A DNA stretch of 64,000 bases, from the NCBI RefSeq assembly GCF_032452875.1, contig NW_026893843.1:1-64000 (forward strand), read 5' to 3'. A program made the translations under genes and the position numbers. Numbering within the stretch: position 1 is the first letter of the stretch; each line of letters starts with the position of its first letter. Below, piece after piece: positions 22,071 to 33,862 of this stretch. This stretch comes from Bos javanicus. Its lineage: Eukaryota; Chordata; Mammalia; Artiodactyla; Bovidae. The notes below the pieces were generated by a model that was not told the DNA's origin, did no database searches, and saw only the letters and a list, made by a program, of their open reading frames with translations.

Positions 22071-23699
22071 GTGCAATAAAGGACAAAAATGGTATGGACC
22101 TAACAGAAGCAGAAGAGATTAAGAAGAGGTGGCAAGAATACACAGAAGAACTGTACAAAAAGATCTTCATGACCCATATAATCATGATGATGTGATCACT
22201 CACCTAGAGCCAGACATCCTGGAATGTGGGTCAAGTAGGCCTTAGGAAGCATCACTACAAACAAAGCTGGTGGAGGTGATGGAATTCCAGTTGACCTATT
22301 TCAAATCCCTGAATATAATGATGTGAAAGTGCTGCACTCAATATGCCAGCAAATCTGGAAAGCTCAGCAGTTGCCACAGGAATGGAAAAGGTCCGCTTGA
22401 TTCCAACCACAAACAAAGGCAATGCTAGAGAATGTTCAAACTACCGCACAATTGCACTCATCTCACACGCTAGTAAAGTAATGCTCAAACTTTTCCAAGC
22501 CAGGCTTCAGCAATACGTGAACTATGAACTTTCAGATATTCAAGCTGGTTTTAGAAAAGGCAGAGGAATCAGAGATCAAATTTCCAACATCTGCTGGATC
22601 ATCAAAAAAGCAAGAGAGTTCCAGAAAAACATCTATTTCTGCTTTATTGACTATGCCAAAGCCTCTGACTGTGTGGATCACAATAAACGGTGGAAAATTC
22701 TGAAAGAGATGGGACTACCAGACCACCTGACCTGCCTCTTGAGAAATCTGTATGCAGGTCAGGAAGCAACAGTTAGAACTGGACATGGAACAACAGACTG
22801 GTTCCAAATAGGAAAAGGAGTATGTGAAGGCTGTATATTGTCACCCTGCTTATTTAACTTATATGCAGAGTATATCATGAGAAATGCTGGGCTGGAGGAA
22901 GCACAAGCTGGAATCAAGATTGCTGGGAGAAATACCAATAACCTCAGATATGCAAATGACACCACCCTTATGGCAGAAAGTGAAGAGGAACTAAAGAGCC
23001 TCTTGATGAAAGTGAAAGAGGAGAGTGAAAAAGTTGGCTTAAAGCTCAACATTCAGAAAACGAAGATCGTGGCATCTGGTTCCATCACTTCATGGAAAAT
23101 AAATGGGGAAACAGTGGCTTACTTTATTTTTTTGGGCTCCAAAATCACTGCAGATGGTAATTGCAGCCATGAAATTAAAAGACACTTATTCCTTGGAAGG
23201 ACAGTTAAGACCAACCTAAACAGCATATTAAAAAGCAGAGACAGTACTTTGTCAACAAAGATCTGTCTAGTCAGGGCTGGTTTTTCCAGTGGTCATGTAT
23301 GGATGTGAGAATGGGACTATAAAGAAAGCTGAGCACCAAAGAATTGATGCTTTTGAACTGTGGTGTTGGAGAAGACTCTTGAGAGTCCCTTGGACTGCAA
23401 GGAGATCCAACCAGTCCATCCTAAAGGAGATCAGTCCTGGGTGTTCATTGGAAGGACTGATGTTGAAGCTGAAACTCCAATACTTTGGCCACCTGATGGG
23501 AAACACTGACTCATTGGAAAAGACTCTGATGCTGGGAAAGATTGGGGGCAGGAGGAGAAGGGGACGACAGAGGATGAGCTGTCTGGATGGCATCACCGAC
23601 TCGATGGACACAAGTTTGAGTGAGCTCCAGGAGTTGGCGTGCTGCAGTTCATGGGGTCGCAAAGAGTCAGAGACGACTGAGCGATGAACTGAACTGAGA
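22071..23699 (+). repeat. BovB LINE with long reverse transcriptase frame and a mutated catalytic motif
   Basis: About 1.63 kb, 5'-truncated. The 321-codon frame at 22343-23308 spans RT fingers, palm and thumb: FRKGRGIRDQ, motif A FIDYAKASDCVDH, then motif C at residues 203-206 reading YAND rather than YADD. The change removes one of the two catalytic aspartates. A second frame (23289-23687) covers the C-terminal domain after a frameshift. The tail is gaactgaact. It is inserted between blocks G and S of duplicon 1; the matching junction in duplicon 2 (about 33320-33350) is empty. Confidence 0.93.
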
Positions 23700-24548
23700 T
23701 TTGCATAATTGTCATTATACTGAGACTCAAATTAAAATATTCCTGTGACTCTGTCATTAACTCAGAATAATTAAACCAATTTTCCTGTAGATTTAAAAGT
23801 GGCTCTTAAAGGAATGTCTGCTCATACTCCAGAATTTCAGGAGATAGTTTGTTAGTTTGGATAAAAGAGGTACTTTTGTGCTTATTGTATCTTTGATGAA
23901 CCTTGGACTGGCAAATCTACTCATCATAAATTAGTGCTGTTAAAGCAATTGTGAAACAAAATTCATTCTTATGGCTAGATGAGAAAAAATTAAGATAAAT
24001 TTAATTTTTTTAATTGCATAAAGAAACTTCAACTTTATAAAGATATTCCCTTGTAGCTCAGCTAGTAAAGAATCTCCCTACAATGCAGGAGACCCCAGTT
24101 CACTCTAGTCTTCTTGGGCTTCCCTGATAACTCAACCAGTAAAGTATTTGGTTGCAATGCAGGAAACGTGGATTCAATCCCTGGGTTAGGAAGATCCCCT
24201 GCAGAAGGGCAAGGCTACTCACTCCATATTCTGGCCTGGAGAATTCCATGGACAGAGAAGCCTGGCAGGTTAGTCCATGGGGTAGCAAAAAATCAGACAG
24301 GACTAAGCAACTTTCACGTTTAATACATACTTTAATACTGGTTATTCTTTGTTGACTTACTCATAACACATTATATGTATTCAATAGGTAATTTTTAATC
24401 TTTTTATATTTGGGGAAAGATAAATCTTGTGATATTTTGTGATATCTCTTCTCTTTCTTTGACTTAGTTTTCATTTTTGGAGGATCAAAATATATGCATA
24501 TTCTGGGTTCTTGATCTATGTTGTCCTACTATCTTCCTCACTATATTC
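23700..24548 (+). repeat. Duplicon block S, copy 1a
   Basis: Aligns with 25960-26353, 33590-33862 and 46140-46304 (landmark gatttaaaagtg.ctctta, then ccagaatttcaggaga). Two Bov-tA pieces are inserted at 24046-24315. It appears to be a partial extra unit between duplicons 1 and 2. No gene. Confidence 0.8.
24046..24315 (+). repeat. Two Bov-tA SINEs in tandem
   Basis: A 3'-truncated copy (24046-24115) is directly followed by a complete one (24116-24315, gggcttccctgataactc to gactaagcaactttcac), the same arrangement as at 18665-18970. Confidence 0.85.
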
Positions 24549-24915
24549 TTTCTAATTTATTTATTTATAATTAGAGGATAATTGCTTTACAAGTTGTGTT
24601 GGCTTCTGTCATACATACACACGAATCAACCATAGGTATACATATGTCCTCCCCTTCTTGAACCCTTTTCCCACCTCCCACTCCATCCCACCCCTCTAGG
24701 TTGTCACAGAGTACAAAATTTGAGCTCTTTGTGTCATATAGCGAATTTCCACTGGCTATCTAATGTTACATATGATAATGTATAGGTTTCCACACTACTC
24801 TCTCAATTTGTACCCCCTCTCCATCCCCTGTTGTGTCCACAAGTCTGTTCCCTGTGTCTGTGTCTCCATTGCAGCCCTGCCAATAGGTTCCTTATCACCA
24901 TCTTTTTAGATTCTG
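24549..24915 (-). repeat. L1 LINE 3' region, antisense
   Basis: Antisense L1 3' UTR and ORF2 end, including the C-rich stretch ccacctcccactccatccc and the segment reading antisense to the ORF2 C-terminus. The 5' part is missing. Confidence 0.8.
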
Positions 24916-24922
24916 TATATAT

Positions 24923-25199
24923 GCTGCTGCTGCTGCTAAGTCGCTTCAGTCATGTTCAACTCTGTGTGACCCCATAGATGGCAGCCCACCAGGCTCCCCC
25001 ATCTCTGGGATTCTCCAGACAAGAACACTGGAGTGGGTTGCCATTTCCTCCTCCAGTGCATGAAAGTGAAAAGTGAAAGTGAAGTCGCTCAGTCATGTCC
25101 GACTCTTAGCGACCCCATGGACTGCAGCCTACCAGGCTCCTCCATCCATGGGATTTTCCAGGCAAGAGTACTGGAGTGGGGTGCCATTGCCTTCTCCAT
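24923..25199 (-). repeat. Bov-A2 SINE, antisense dimer
   Basis: (CTG)n tail, first monomer, linker tgcatgaaagtgaaaagtga, second monomer ending in gccattgccttctcc. Confidence 0.94.
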
Positions 25200-25201
25200 T
25201 C

Positions 25202-25202
25202 T

Positions 25203-25262
<60 letters not shown>
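25202..25262. repeat. (TA)n microsatellite
   Basis: Long AT dinucleotide run between a Bov-A2 and a BovB fragment, with one g interruption. Likely length-polymorphic and hard to assemble. Confidence 0.93.
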
Positions 25263-25265
25263 CCA

Positions 25266-25746
25266 GAAAAAAAAAAGTCAGCCACTGTTTCCACCATTTC
25301 CCCATCTATCTGCCAATGGGACCAGATGCCATGATCTTAGTTTTCTGAATGTTGATCTTTAAGCTAACTTTTACACTCTCTTCTTTCACTTTCATTAAGA
25401 GGCTCTTTAGTTTTTCTTCACTTTCTGCCATAAAGGTGGTGTCATCTGCATATCTGAGGTTATTGATATTTCTCCCAGCGATCTTGATTCCACTTTGTGC
25501 CTCATCCAGCTCAGCATTTCTCATGATGTACTCTTCATTTAAGTTAAATAAGCAGGGTGACAGTATACAGCCCTGACATTCTCCTTTCCCAATTTGAAAC
25601 CAGTCTGTTTTTCCATGTCCGGTTCTAACTGTTTCTTCTTCACCTGCATACAGATTTCACAGAAGGTAGGTCAGGTGGTCTGATATTCCCATCTCTTTAA
25701 GAATTTTCCACAGTTTATTGTTATTCACATAGTAAAAGGCTTTGGT
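25266..25746 (-). repeat. BovB LINE internal fragment, antisense
   Basis: Minus-strand RT palm: the frame 25306-25524 carries YADDTTFMAESEEKL. Both ends are truncated; the 3' portion is absent at the microsatellite side. Confidence 0.9.
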
Positions 25747-26353
25747 GTTTTAGGTGAAATTTATGGTATACAACTTTAAGAAGTTTCTCTAAATATTATT
25801 TATGTTAGATAATGGAAAACAAGTCCTGACAAATAATTTCAAAGTGAATACATCTCATAAAAACATAGTCAATGATGAACACTGGTGTAAATGTATGTGT
25901 CTTTTTCAATTATGGTTTTCTCAGGACATATATATATGGACATATTAGATATATATAGACGTATCAGATTAAAATATTCTTGTGAATCTTTTATCAACTC
26001 ATGATAATTAAACCTATTTTATATAGATTTAAAAGTGACTCTTACAGGAAACTCTGCTCATATTCCAGAATTTCAGGAGACAATTTCTTGGTTCAGATAA
26101 AGGAGTTACTTTTGCATTTATTGTAACATTTTTGAACTTTAGAAGGGCAATTTAGTCACCAAAAGTTAGTTCTACTAAAACTAGTGTGAAATAAAAATCA
26201 GGTTTATGGCAAGATAAGATAAAACTAAACAGAAATTTTTAATTTTTGCTTTAAATTGTATAAAAAAGTTTAACATAATAAAGACATTTTGACTTTAACC
26301 AATACTTTAATCTGATCATTCTTTACTGACTTACACAGAATACATTATATCCA
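25747..26353 (+). repeat. Duplicon block S, copy 1b (left edge of duplicon 2)
   Basis: Second S block within 2.3 kb of copy 1a. Matches S copies 0, 1a and 2. No gene. Confidence 0.78.
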
Positions 26354-27118
26354 TTCATCAGTCAGTCAGTCAGTCAGTTCAGTCGCTCAGTCGTGTCCAA
26401 CTCTTTGCGACCCCATCAATCGCAGCACGCCAGGTCTCCCTGTCCATCACCAACTCCTGGAGTTTACCCAGACTCATGTCCATCGAGTCAGTGATGCCAT
26501 CCAGCCATCTCATCCTCTGTCCTCCCCTTCTCCTCCTGCTCCCAATCCCTCCCAGAATCAGTGTCTTTTCCAATGAGTCAACTCTTCAATGAGGTGGCCA
26601 AAGTACTGGAGTTTCAACTTTAGCATCATTCCTTCCAAAGAAATCCCAGGGCTGATCTTCTGCAGAATGGACTGGTTGGATCTCCTTGCAGTTCAAGGGA
26701 ATCTCAAGAGTCTTCTCCAACACCATAGTTCAAAAGCATCAATTCTTCGGTGCTCAGCCGTCTTCACAGTTCAACTCTCACATCCATACATGACCACAGG
26801 AAAAACCATAGCCTTGACTAGATGAACCCTTGTTGGCAAAGTAGTCTCTGCCTTTGAATATGCTATCTAGGTTGGTCATAACTTTCCTTCCAAGGAGTAA
26901 GCCTCTTTTAATTTCATGGCTGTGGTCACCATCTGCAGTGATTTTGGAGCCCCCAAAAATAAAGTCTGACACTGTTTCCACTGTTTCCTCATCTATTTCC
27001 CATGAAGTGATGGGACCAGATGCCATGATCTTCGTTTTCTGAATGTTGAGCTTTAAGCTAATGTTTTCACTCTCCACTTTCACTTTCATCAAGAGGCTTT
27101 TTAGTTCCTCTTCACTTT
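26354..27118 (-). repeat. BovB LINE 3' part, antisense
   Basis: Begins with a (CAGT)n tail (26357-26377) and runs through the BovB C-terminal domain (26379-26573) into the region upstream (26778-27092). 5'-truncated at the junction with block E. Confidence 0.92.
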
Positions 27119-28159
27119 CAACAGTGCAGAAAAGGACAACATTTGGGGGCTAACCAATCAAAAACATAAAAGAAACATAATTTCCAGGATTGTTCTGTGA
27201 AAAAGAGTCATCCACACACCCTAAACAGTTAACATCTAGGAATTTGCAACTGAGGATATTGTTTTCTTTATTGAGCCACTCTGTTTCTGAATCCCACTAT
27301 TACACCAACATAGCCTGTTCCCTGAATATCACAGATTTATTTTTTAGACTAATACTATTGAGGGATAAACTGTTCTTTAATTTTCCTTCTGTGAATAGGA
27401 CTGTGACTGTATGTTTGCCAAGGCCTATCTAGTAATGCCAAAACTATACTGTCTTCAATCAGCATTTCCAGAGAATGTCTGCCAGCTACATACACCTTTC
27501 GACAGCCCCTGGTATTTTCTTTAATGTTTTCTTTAATATAGCTGTGAATTCTACTTTTTCAACTCTGATAATTGTAGTACACTTACGTTGAAAAAATATC
27601 CAATCAGAGAGTGGTGATAAAGACACAAGTTGTCTTTATGAACACTAGAGTTAGGATATCTGGGTTCAAATGTGAGCTAGCTTGTTCTTTAACTAGTGGA
27701 GTGACCATGGACCACTATTTACTCTTTCTGCTCTTGCAGTTTCCTCATCTGTAAATTGCAACCTTCAGATATATTTTGAGGCATAGATCTAGTGCTGGGG
27801 ATACAATGTTGAACAAATTAAGCAAGAATCCTGAACTTATTACGTTTATATGATAATGTGTGTGTGCAGGGGGGAGAGGAGCAGAAAAGAAAAATAATGC
27901 AAAAATGCACTAGCAAAATATTATTAATGGTCGGATGTAGATACTCGGTATGGGAAACAAATGAAACATGAAAAAGAATAGAGAACAGGTACAATTTTAA
28001 ATAAAGTGGCAAGGATGTTATTATTAAATAGAATAAGACCAAAAAAAAATGTAGTTGTCTATAAACAGGAATTTCTGAATGAAGGAAAAATGGAAAAATC
28101 TCAGGTAGTATCAGGACTAGTATACACAAAAAAGTTAGGATGTCATGTGGTTAAATCAA
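27119..28159 (+). repeat. Duplicon block E, copy 2
   Basis: Counterpart of 15090-16330 without its Bov-tA. Contains the shared MIR-like (about 27640-27765) and L2-like (about 27775-27850) segments. Short frames are not preserved between copies. No gene. Confidence 0.75.
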
Positions 28160-28853
28160 AGCTTAAAGCTCAACATTCAGAAAATGAAGATCATGGCATC
28201 TGGTCCCATCACTTCATGACAAATAGATGGAGAAACAGTGGAAACAGTGTCAGATTTTATTTTTGGGGGCTCCAAAATCACTGCAGGTGGTGACTGCAGC
28301 CATGAAATTAAAAGACGCTTACTCCTTGGAAGGAAAGTTATGACCAACCTAGATAGCATATTGAAAAAGCAGAGACATTACTTTGCCAGCAAAGGTCCAT
28401 CTAGTCAAGGCTATGATTTTTGCTGTGGTCATGTATGGATGTGAGAATATAAAGAAGGTTGAGTGCCAAAGAATTGATGCCTTTGAACTGTGGTGCTGGA
28501 GAAGACTCTTGAGAGTCCCTTGGACTGCAAGGAGATCCAACCATTCCATCCTAAAGGAGATCAGTCTTAGGTGTTTTTTGGAAGGACTGATGTTGAAGCT
28601 GAAACTCCAGTACTTTGGCCACCTGATGTGAAGAGCTGTCTCATTGGAAAAGACTCTGATACTGGGAAACATTGAGGGCAGGAGGAGAAGGGGATGACAG
28701 AGGTTATGAGATGGTTGGATGGCATCACTGACTCAATGGACATGGATTTGGGTAAACTCTGGGGTTTGGTGGTGGACAGGGAGTCCTGGCGTGCTGCAGT
28801 TCATGGGGTCACAAGGAGTCAGACACGACTGAGCGACTGAACTGAACTGAACT
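28160..28853 (+). repeat. BovB LINE 3' part
   Basis: Plus-strand 3' 0.7 kb with a gaactgaactgaact tail. The C-terminal domain reads at 28383-28631 with a small deletion (VECQRIDAFELWCWRRLLRV). Inserted between blocks E and F of duplicon 2. Confidence 0.92.
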
Positions 28854-29362
28854 ACTTATCTCTGTTAAGTAATTTAAAACAAATGAGTTAAGCATTTACA
28901 ATATTGTAAAGTTAAAAAATAAAATAAAATAAAAAAATTTTTAAAAGCATTTAATTTATTAATTTAATTTTACAAATCTCTAGAAATTGAGAGACAGGCA
29001 ATTACACTGTAAAATACACTATAAAATACAATTATACTATAAAATATCAGTTATAAGAATTTCAATTAAAAAGCAATTTACTGAAGTTTGTTGACACATC
29101 ATAGAAAGGAGGGATTTTTTTTATATATTTTCAGATAGTAACCAAAGAGATATAACTATCTGCAGATTTTTAACTTGATGAATTTACAAACACTTTGCAT
29201 TCAAAGAATTGCAAAATGAAAGTCAATCTTTCCCATGTGTCAAAAACACATTCATCTTAGAATTCATTGACAAATAGTTAAAGGTTAATCTTGTTAATGT
29301 ACACAGTAAACTGCAAAAAGGTGCATATGAAATGACAGAAGTATTGTTCTAGCACATTATAT

Positions 29363-29381
29363 ACACACACACACACACACA
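29363..29381. repeat. (AC)n microsatellite, short
   Basis: About nine AC units. The equivalent site in duplicon 3 (39852-39870) also has an AC-rich run. Confidence 0.85.
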
Positions 29382-29643
29382 TAACTATCAATCTGGAAGA
29401 AAACATACAAAGTTATTAATTTTTAGGGCATTTCTATTTCCTTAAATTTTCAACACTTTTCAAGTTTTCTGCAATATTGACATGTACCAGTTTAAATCCA
29501 AACCTGTGAGGTGCTGAGTTTTTTCTTAGCTATTTGTCTTTTAAATCTACCAAAAGTAATTTTATACAAACAAGAGAATATTCTGTAAGAATAAGACACT
29601 GTGCATTAAAAATACTGAACAAATAAGAGTGTCCTAATGATAA

Positions 29644-29903
29644 TGCTGCTGCTGCTAAGTCGCTTTGGTCATGTCCAACTCTGTGTGACCCCTTAGACGG
29701 CAGTCCGCCAGGCTGGGATTCTCCAGGCACGAACACTGGAGTGGGTTGCCATTTCCTTCTCCAATGCATGAAAGTGAAAAGTGAAAGTGAAGTAACTCAG
29801 TCGTGTCTGACTCCTAGCGACCCCATGGACTGCAGCCTACCAGACTCTTCCGTCCATGGGATTTTCCAGGTAAGAGTATTGGAGTGGGGTGCCATTGCCT
29901 TCT
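29644..29903 (-). repeat. Bov-A2 SINE, antisense dimer
   Basis: Tail (CTG)n, two monomers and linker as in the 24923-25199 copy, with a small deletion in the first monomer (gccaggctgggattctcc). Confidence 0.93.
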
Positions 29904-30524
29904 GCCTTCTTCTTCTAATGATAATGGTCTGCCTTTAATAGTACTACCTTAAACACTTATATCAGTTATATGATTTAATCTTTAGAAAAACTCTATGGAC
30001 CTGGAATCATAATTTATTATATTCTATTGAGAAAGTGTTTTATTTAAGAGTTACACAGCTGAAAGAGTTGCAGATCTAGAATCAAAAGTCTGGAGTGTTT
30101 GGTTCAATAACAAGAGCATTCTGCTATACTGTTTTTCCACAATGTAAATGAAATAATTTCTAAAAGTGTTAGCATTGTTCCCAAAATGAAACTCTTTTCC
30201 ATCATAAAATTCTCTGAATATGCATGAAATACTTTAAAAGGTGGTAAATAAAATTTTTATTTTGCTAATCAGTTAGCCTTAAAAACAGATAGATTTGTAC
30301 CATGGATTTAACATGTGTTGGTGTTTCCAATTACAATGTGGAATTTCTAAAGGCATATTCTAATAAATGTCCAAGAAAATATTTGGTAAATCAAAGGATA
30401 ATTCTACTGAATAAATGAATAAATAAAGAACAAGTAAAGTCTTCAAGTCATTTCTGGAGAAAGAGGAAGGAAATACCATAAAGGGAAGAAGGAAAAAAAA
30501 TAGCTTAAAATTTCAGCATCACTG

Positions 30525-31472
30525 TTATTTTAATTGCTTGGAAACCTTTCTTTTCTGAATGACTCTACCGACAGCATTCTTCACTTCCTTGTTTCTAAGA
30601 CTGTATATAAGGGGGTTCAGCATGGGGATGACAATAGTATAAAAAACAGAAGCCACTTGATCCTTTCCCAAGGAGTAGGACTTACTTGGTTTTAAGTAAG
30701 TGAAAATCATAGTGCTATAAAAGATGGTTACTCCCAGGAGATGGGAGGCACAGGTAGAGAAGGCTTTCTGCTTCCCTGCAGTGGAAGTGATTTTCAGGAC
30801 GGTGCACAGTATGAACACATAGGACACGGATATTGTGACAAGAGACACCACTAGGGCACAGCCAGCGACAACGAATATCATGATTTCAACGTCATGTGTG
30901 TCAGTGCAGGACAGGGATAGAATTGGGGATGTGTCACAGAAAAAGTGGTAGATTACATTGGAGTCACAGAAATGCAATCTGTTCATGCAAAGCACATTGA
31001 CAAAGGAATCTGTAAAGCCAATCAAATAGGATCCAAAGACAAGAGAGCAGCAGCATCTGGTGGACATAACAACGGGGTAATGCAGAGGGCTGCAGATGGC
31101 TGCATAGCGATCATAGGCCATGGAGGAGAGAAGGAAACATTCAGTGGCACCCAAGAAGACAAAGAAAGACATCTGAGTGAAGCAGTTCACGTATGAAATA
31201 GTTTTGATGGAAGTCAGTAAGTTGTCTAAGGTTTTAGGGGTGATGACACTTGAGTAACTGAGGTCAAGAAATGACAAGTGACTGAGGAAAAAATACATGG
31301 GTGTGTGAAGCTGGGAATCCAGGGAGATTATCAGGATCATCCCCACATTCCCCAGCACAGTGATCAGGTATATCAGGAGAAAGAGGGTGAAGAGGACCAG
31401 CCGGATCTCTTCAGAGTCTGTCAGGCCCATGAGGATGAAGTCAGACACCTGTGTGATGTTCCTTCTGCCCAT
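30525..31472 (-). CDS. OR8H: Olfactory receptor, OR8H-like, copy 2 (intact)
   Basis: Class II odorant receptor with a complete frame of 315 residues. I start at the ATG at 31472 (MGRRNITQV) because upstream in-frame sequence offers only TTG and the context acaccATGg is strong; a candidate splice acceptor lies 18-19 bases upstream (exon from 31490). Seen: N5-I-T glycosylation site, GN 41-42, PMYFFL 58-63, Cys97 and Cys179, MAYDRY 118-123, KAFSTCASH 236-244, PMLNPLIY 283-290, and the tail QKRKVSKQLK, which I take as the ancestral C terminus. Residues 1-86 are identical to copy 1; later regions differ widely, mainly in helices 3-5 and the second extracellular loop, where OR ligand contacts usually lie. 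Best candidate for a fully functional OR8H here. Confidence 0.95.
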   Translation of the reverse strand: MGRRNITQVSDFILMGLTDSEEIRLVLFTLFLLIYLITVLGNVGMILIISLDSQLHTPMYFFLSHLSFLDLSYSSVITPKTLDNLLTSIKTISYVNCFTQMSFFVFLGATECFLLSSMAYDRYAAICSPLHYPVVMSTRCCCSLVFGSYLIGFTDSFVNVLCMNRLHFCDSNVIYHFFCDTSPILSLSCTDTHDVEIMIFVVAGCALVVSLVTISVSYVFILCTVLKITSTAGKQKAFSTCASHLLGVTIFYSTMIFTYLKPSKSYSLGKDQVASVFYTIVIPMLNPLIYSLRNKEVKNAVGRVIQKRKVSKQLK

Positions 31473-31490
31473 GGTGTTCAAATGCTCAAA

Positions 31491-31508
31491 CTGTTGAGAA
31501 ATCAAAGT
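31491..31508 (-). promoter_or_regulatory. Candidate splice acceptor for the OR8H copy 2 coding exon
   Basis: Minus-strand ttgatttctcaacag precedes the exon start at 31490. The same site is at 19912 and 43458 in the paralogs. Confidence 0.5.
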
Positions 31509-33560
31509 TGAAACTTATCAGAAATTACTTCAAAAAGGTTTGTGTTGCTATATATGACCTGACATATTTATATTTGTTTAGTGTTTCTAAGAACTGATGA
31601 TAATGAGGTATGGACTGCATATGAAGAAAAAAATTTGATTCCCAAATATATAAATAGATGTAAATTAACATTTAAATACAACAAAAAGTAGTATATTGAA
31701 TAAATTGCATAAGCCTGAAAGTGAAAGAAACTGAAGTCACACAGTTGTGTCTGAATCTTTGTGACCCCGCAGACTGTAGCTTACCAGGCTCCTCCATCCA
31801 TGGGATTCTCCAGGCAAGAGTACTGGAGTGGGTTGCCATTTCCTTCTCCAGGGGATCTTCCCAACCCAGGGATTGAACCCACGTCTCCCACACTGGAGGC
31901 AGAGGCTTTAACCTCTGAGACACCACAGAAGCCTCCTAAATGCTTCACATTTTTAATGCATTTAATGCCCACGAGTTTATTATACCATAGCATTATTACC
32001 CACATTTTTCATATGAGAAAAAGGGAACAGAATTTGAGTAACGTGTCCATAGTTAGAACTATTAAATGTTGGCTCTGTACTTCTACCAAGATAGATTGAC
32101 TCCAGAGAGCATGTCCATTATATATTCCTGTCATAGTTAATTTCAAATATGTCTACTAAAATGCTATATGTATCATAAACAATCATAGTAGAATATTTTT
32201 AATATACTATGCTCTGCTATTTTCCCCAATATTATTTAATACTAATGAAACATAACTATCAATCTTTGGACTTTAGTAGACTAACCACATACTTAGTATT
32301 AATTTCCAAAAGATACAAACTTATCATAATCTGGCCATTCAAAATCAAATTTCTTCCAAAATTATATTTCTAAATGGCTAAAAGACCATGATCATAACAA
32401 CTCTATATTTCTGGGTCCACCAGTCCTGGCACTACTGAAGGCAAAGATATCTAAAATGATATCTGCATGCAAACTCTTCTGATATTATTCATGCTTTATT
32501 TGATTTCAACTAAAATCTTCAATTTTTGAGAACAATACTTACTGGGAAGCAAGATTGACTGAAAAACAGCTTCCTCTAATATTATCTATCTTTCTTTAAT
32601 ATAATATTTGTTTCTTTGAGATAAATTCTTTTTAAATTTTAGTGCAGTCATTTTTTTTTTTATTCTGAAGGAAAAATTAATCAACCTAGAAAGTTTGTTC
32701 AGTTCCTGATCAAATGTAACATCTGCCAGGAATGTATGTCTAAAATGAATATCAGCAGAGCAGAGTGTGCCTTGCCTCTTATCCTAGTAATTCCAGGGCA
32801 CCTCACATACTAGGGATTGATGACTGCAACACTTGGTCATCCCTGTGGACCAATTTCCATGGAAGAATTCTTGGCATATCTCCAAGGACAAAAGGTACTT
32901 GGCATGTCTTCAGGGACTAGATGCAGGTATGCTAGGCCATGAGAAACTAGATGTCTTCCTTTCCAAGACCCACAGTGAGGGGCCTAAAGGCTTGGTCTTC
33001 CTGTGTGATGCTCTAAATTTTTGCCTGGGTGGTAGAGAAACTATTTCTAGAGCAATACTTACTCTATGCCTGAAACTGTCAGGGAAAGAATGATTTTTTC
33101 ATTCCTTCATTCCTGAGGAAAGACTCATTTTTCATAATGAGTCTTTTATATTTAATTGTGTGACACTGTTATGGGAGTAGACATTTGCATTAGAAACAAA
33201 TTGAGAATTTAACAAAATTGAAAGAATGATATGAAAAATTTCAACATTATATAACATTTTGATAAATTTTGTAACATTTTGGTAAATTTCTCCAGATGAT
33301 TTTTTAATATACTGCTTATTTGCATACCTATAGAACTTCATAATTATTATCATACTGGATATTGAGTATCCATCCTCATTTTATAATTTAAATTTCATAA
33401 CATACTATAACCATGTTATTCTAGTCTCTCATGAAACCAATAACTTCACGTTTTATTTATTGACTGACACCCTATAACCAACTTTATTCTAGTGAAGTCT
33501 TCTTCAGATGTTAAGAATGTTATTGAATATTGTTTATCCAAGGTGAAATAACAAGGAAAG
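31493..33560 (+). repeat. Duplicon block G, copy 2 (5' side of OR8H copy 2)
   Basis: Counterpart of 19914-22070. One Bov-tA inserted. The rest is AT-rich and non-coding. It should contain the promoter, but I cannot locate one by eye. Confidence 0.8.
31718..31938 (-). repeat. Bov-tA SINE, antisense
   Basis: Starts with the gaaagtgaaag tail in reverse, body, then head with 'acctctgagacaccacag'. Overlapping frames on both strands are repeat sequence. Confidence 0.9.
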
Positions 33561-33589
33561 GCTATAAAAAGGGGTACACTGAGAATCAG

Positions 33590-33862
33590 GTTAAAATACT
33601 CTTATGAATCTTTCATTAATTCATGAGAATTAAACCAATTTTCATATAGATTTAAAAGTAACTCTTACAGGAAACTCTGGTCATCCTCCCGAACTTCAGG
33701 AGATACTTTGTTGTTTGGAAAAAAGAAAAAAATTGTGCATTTATTGTACTTTTAATGAATTTTGGAAGGGCATTTATACTCACCCAAACTTTGTTCTGCT
33801 AGAATAGGTGTGAAATAAAATTCATATTTTATGATAAAGGTAAGAAAAATTATAAACAAAAA
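33590..33862 (+). repeat. Duplicon block S, copy 2
   Basis: Aligns with 23700, 25960 and 46140 S copies. Followed by an LTR-like insertion not seen at the other copies. Confidence 0.78.

Larger units (their letters stand above)
28854..30524 (+). repeat. Duplicon block F, copy 2 (3' side of OR8H copy 2)
   Basis: Counterpart of 16551-18262. Contains an AC repeat (29363-29381), a Bov-A2, and an old MIR/L2-like segment near 29940-30130. No gene. Confidence 0.8.

Noticed and set aside
22343..23308. 321-codon frame as a host protein gene
   Set aside because: It is the reverse transcriptase of a 5'-truncated BovB LINE with an altered active site.
25202..25262. CRISPR-like or other structured array
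   Set aside because: Simple (TA)n microsatellite. No repeat-spacer structure exists anywhere in the window.
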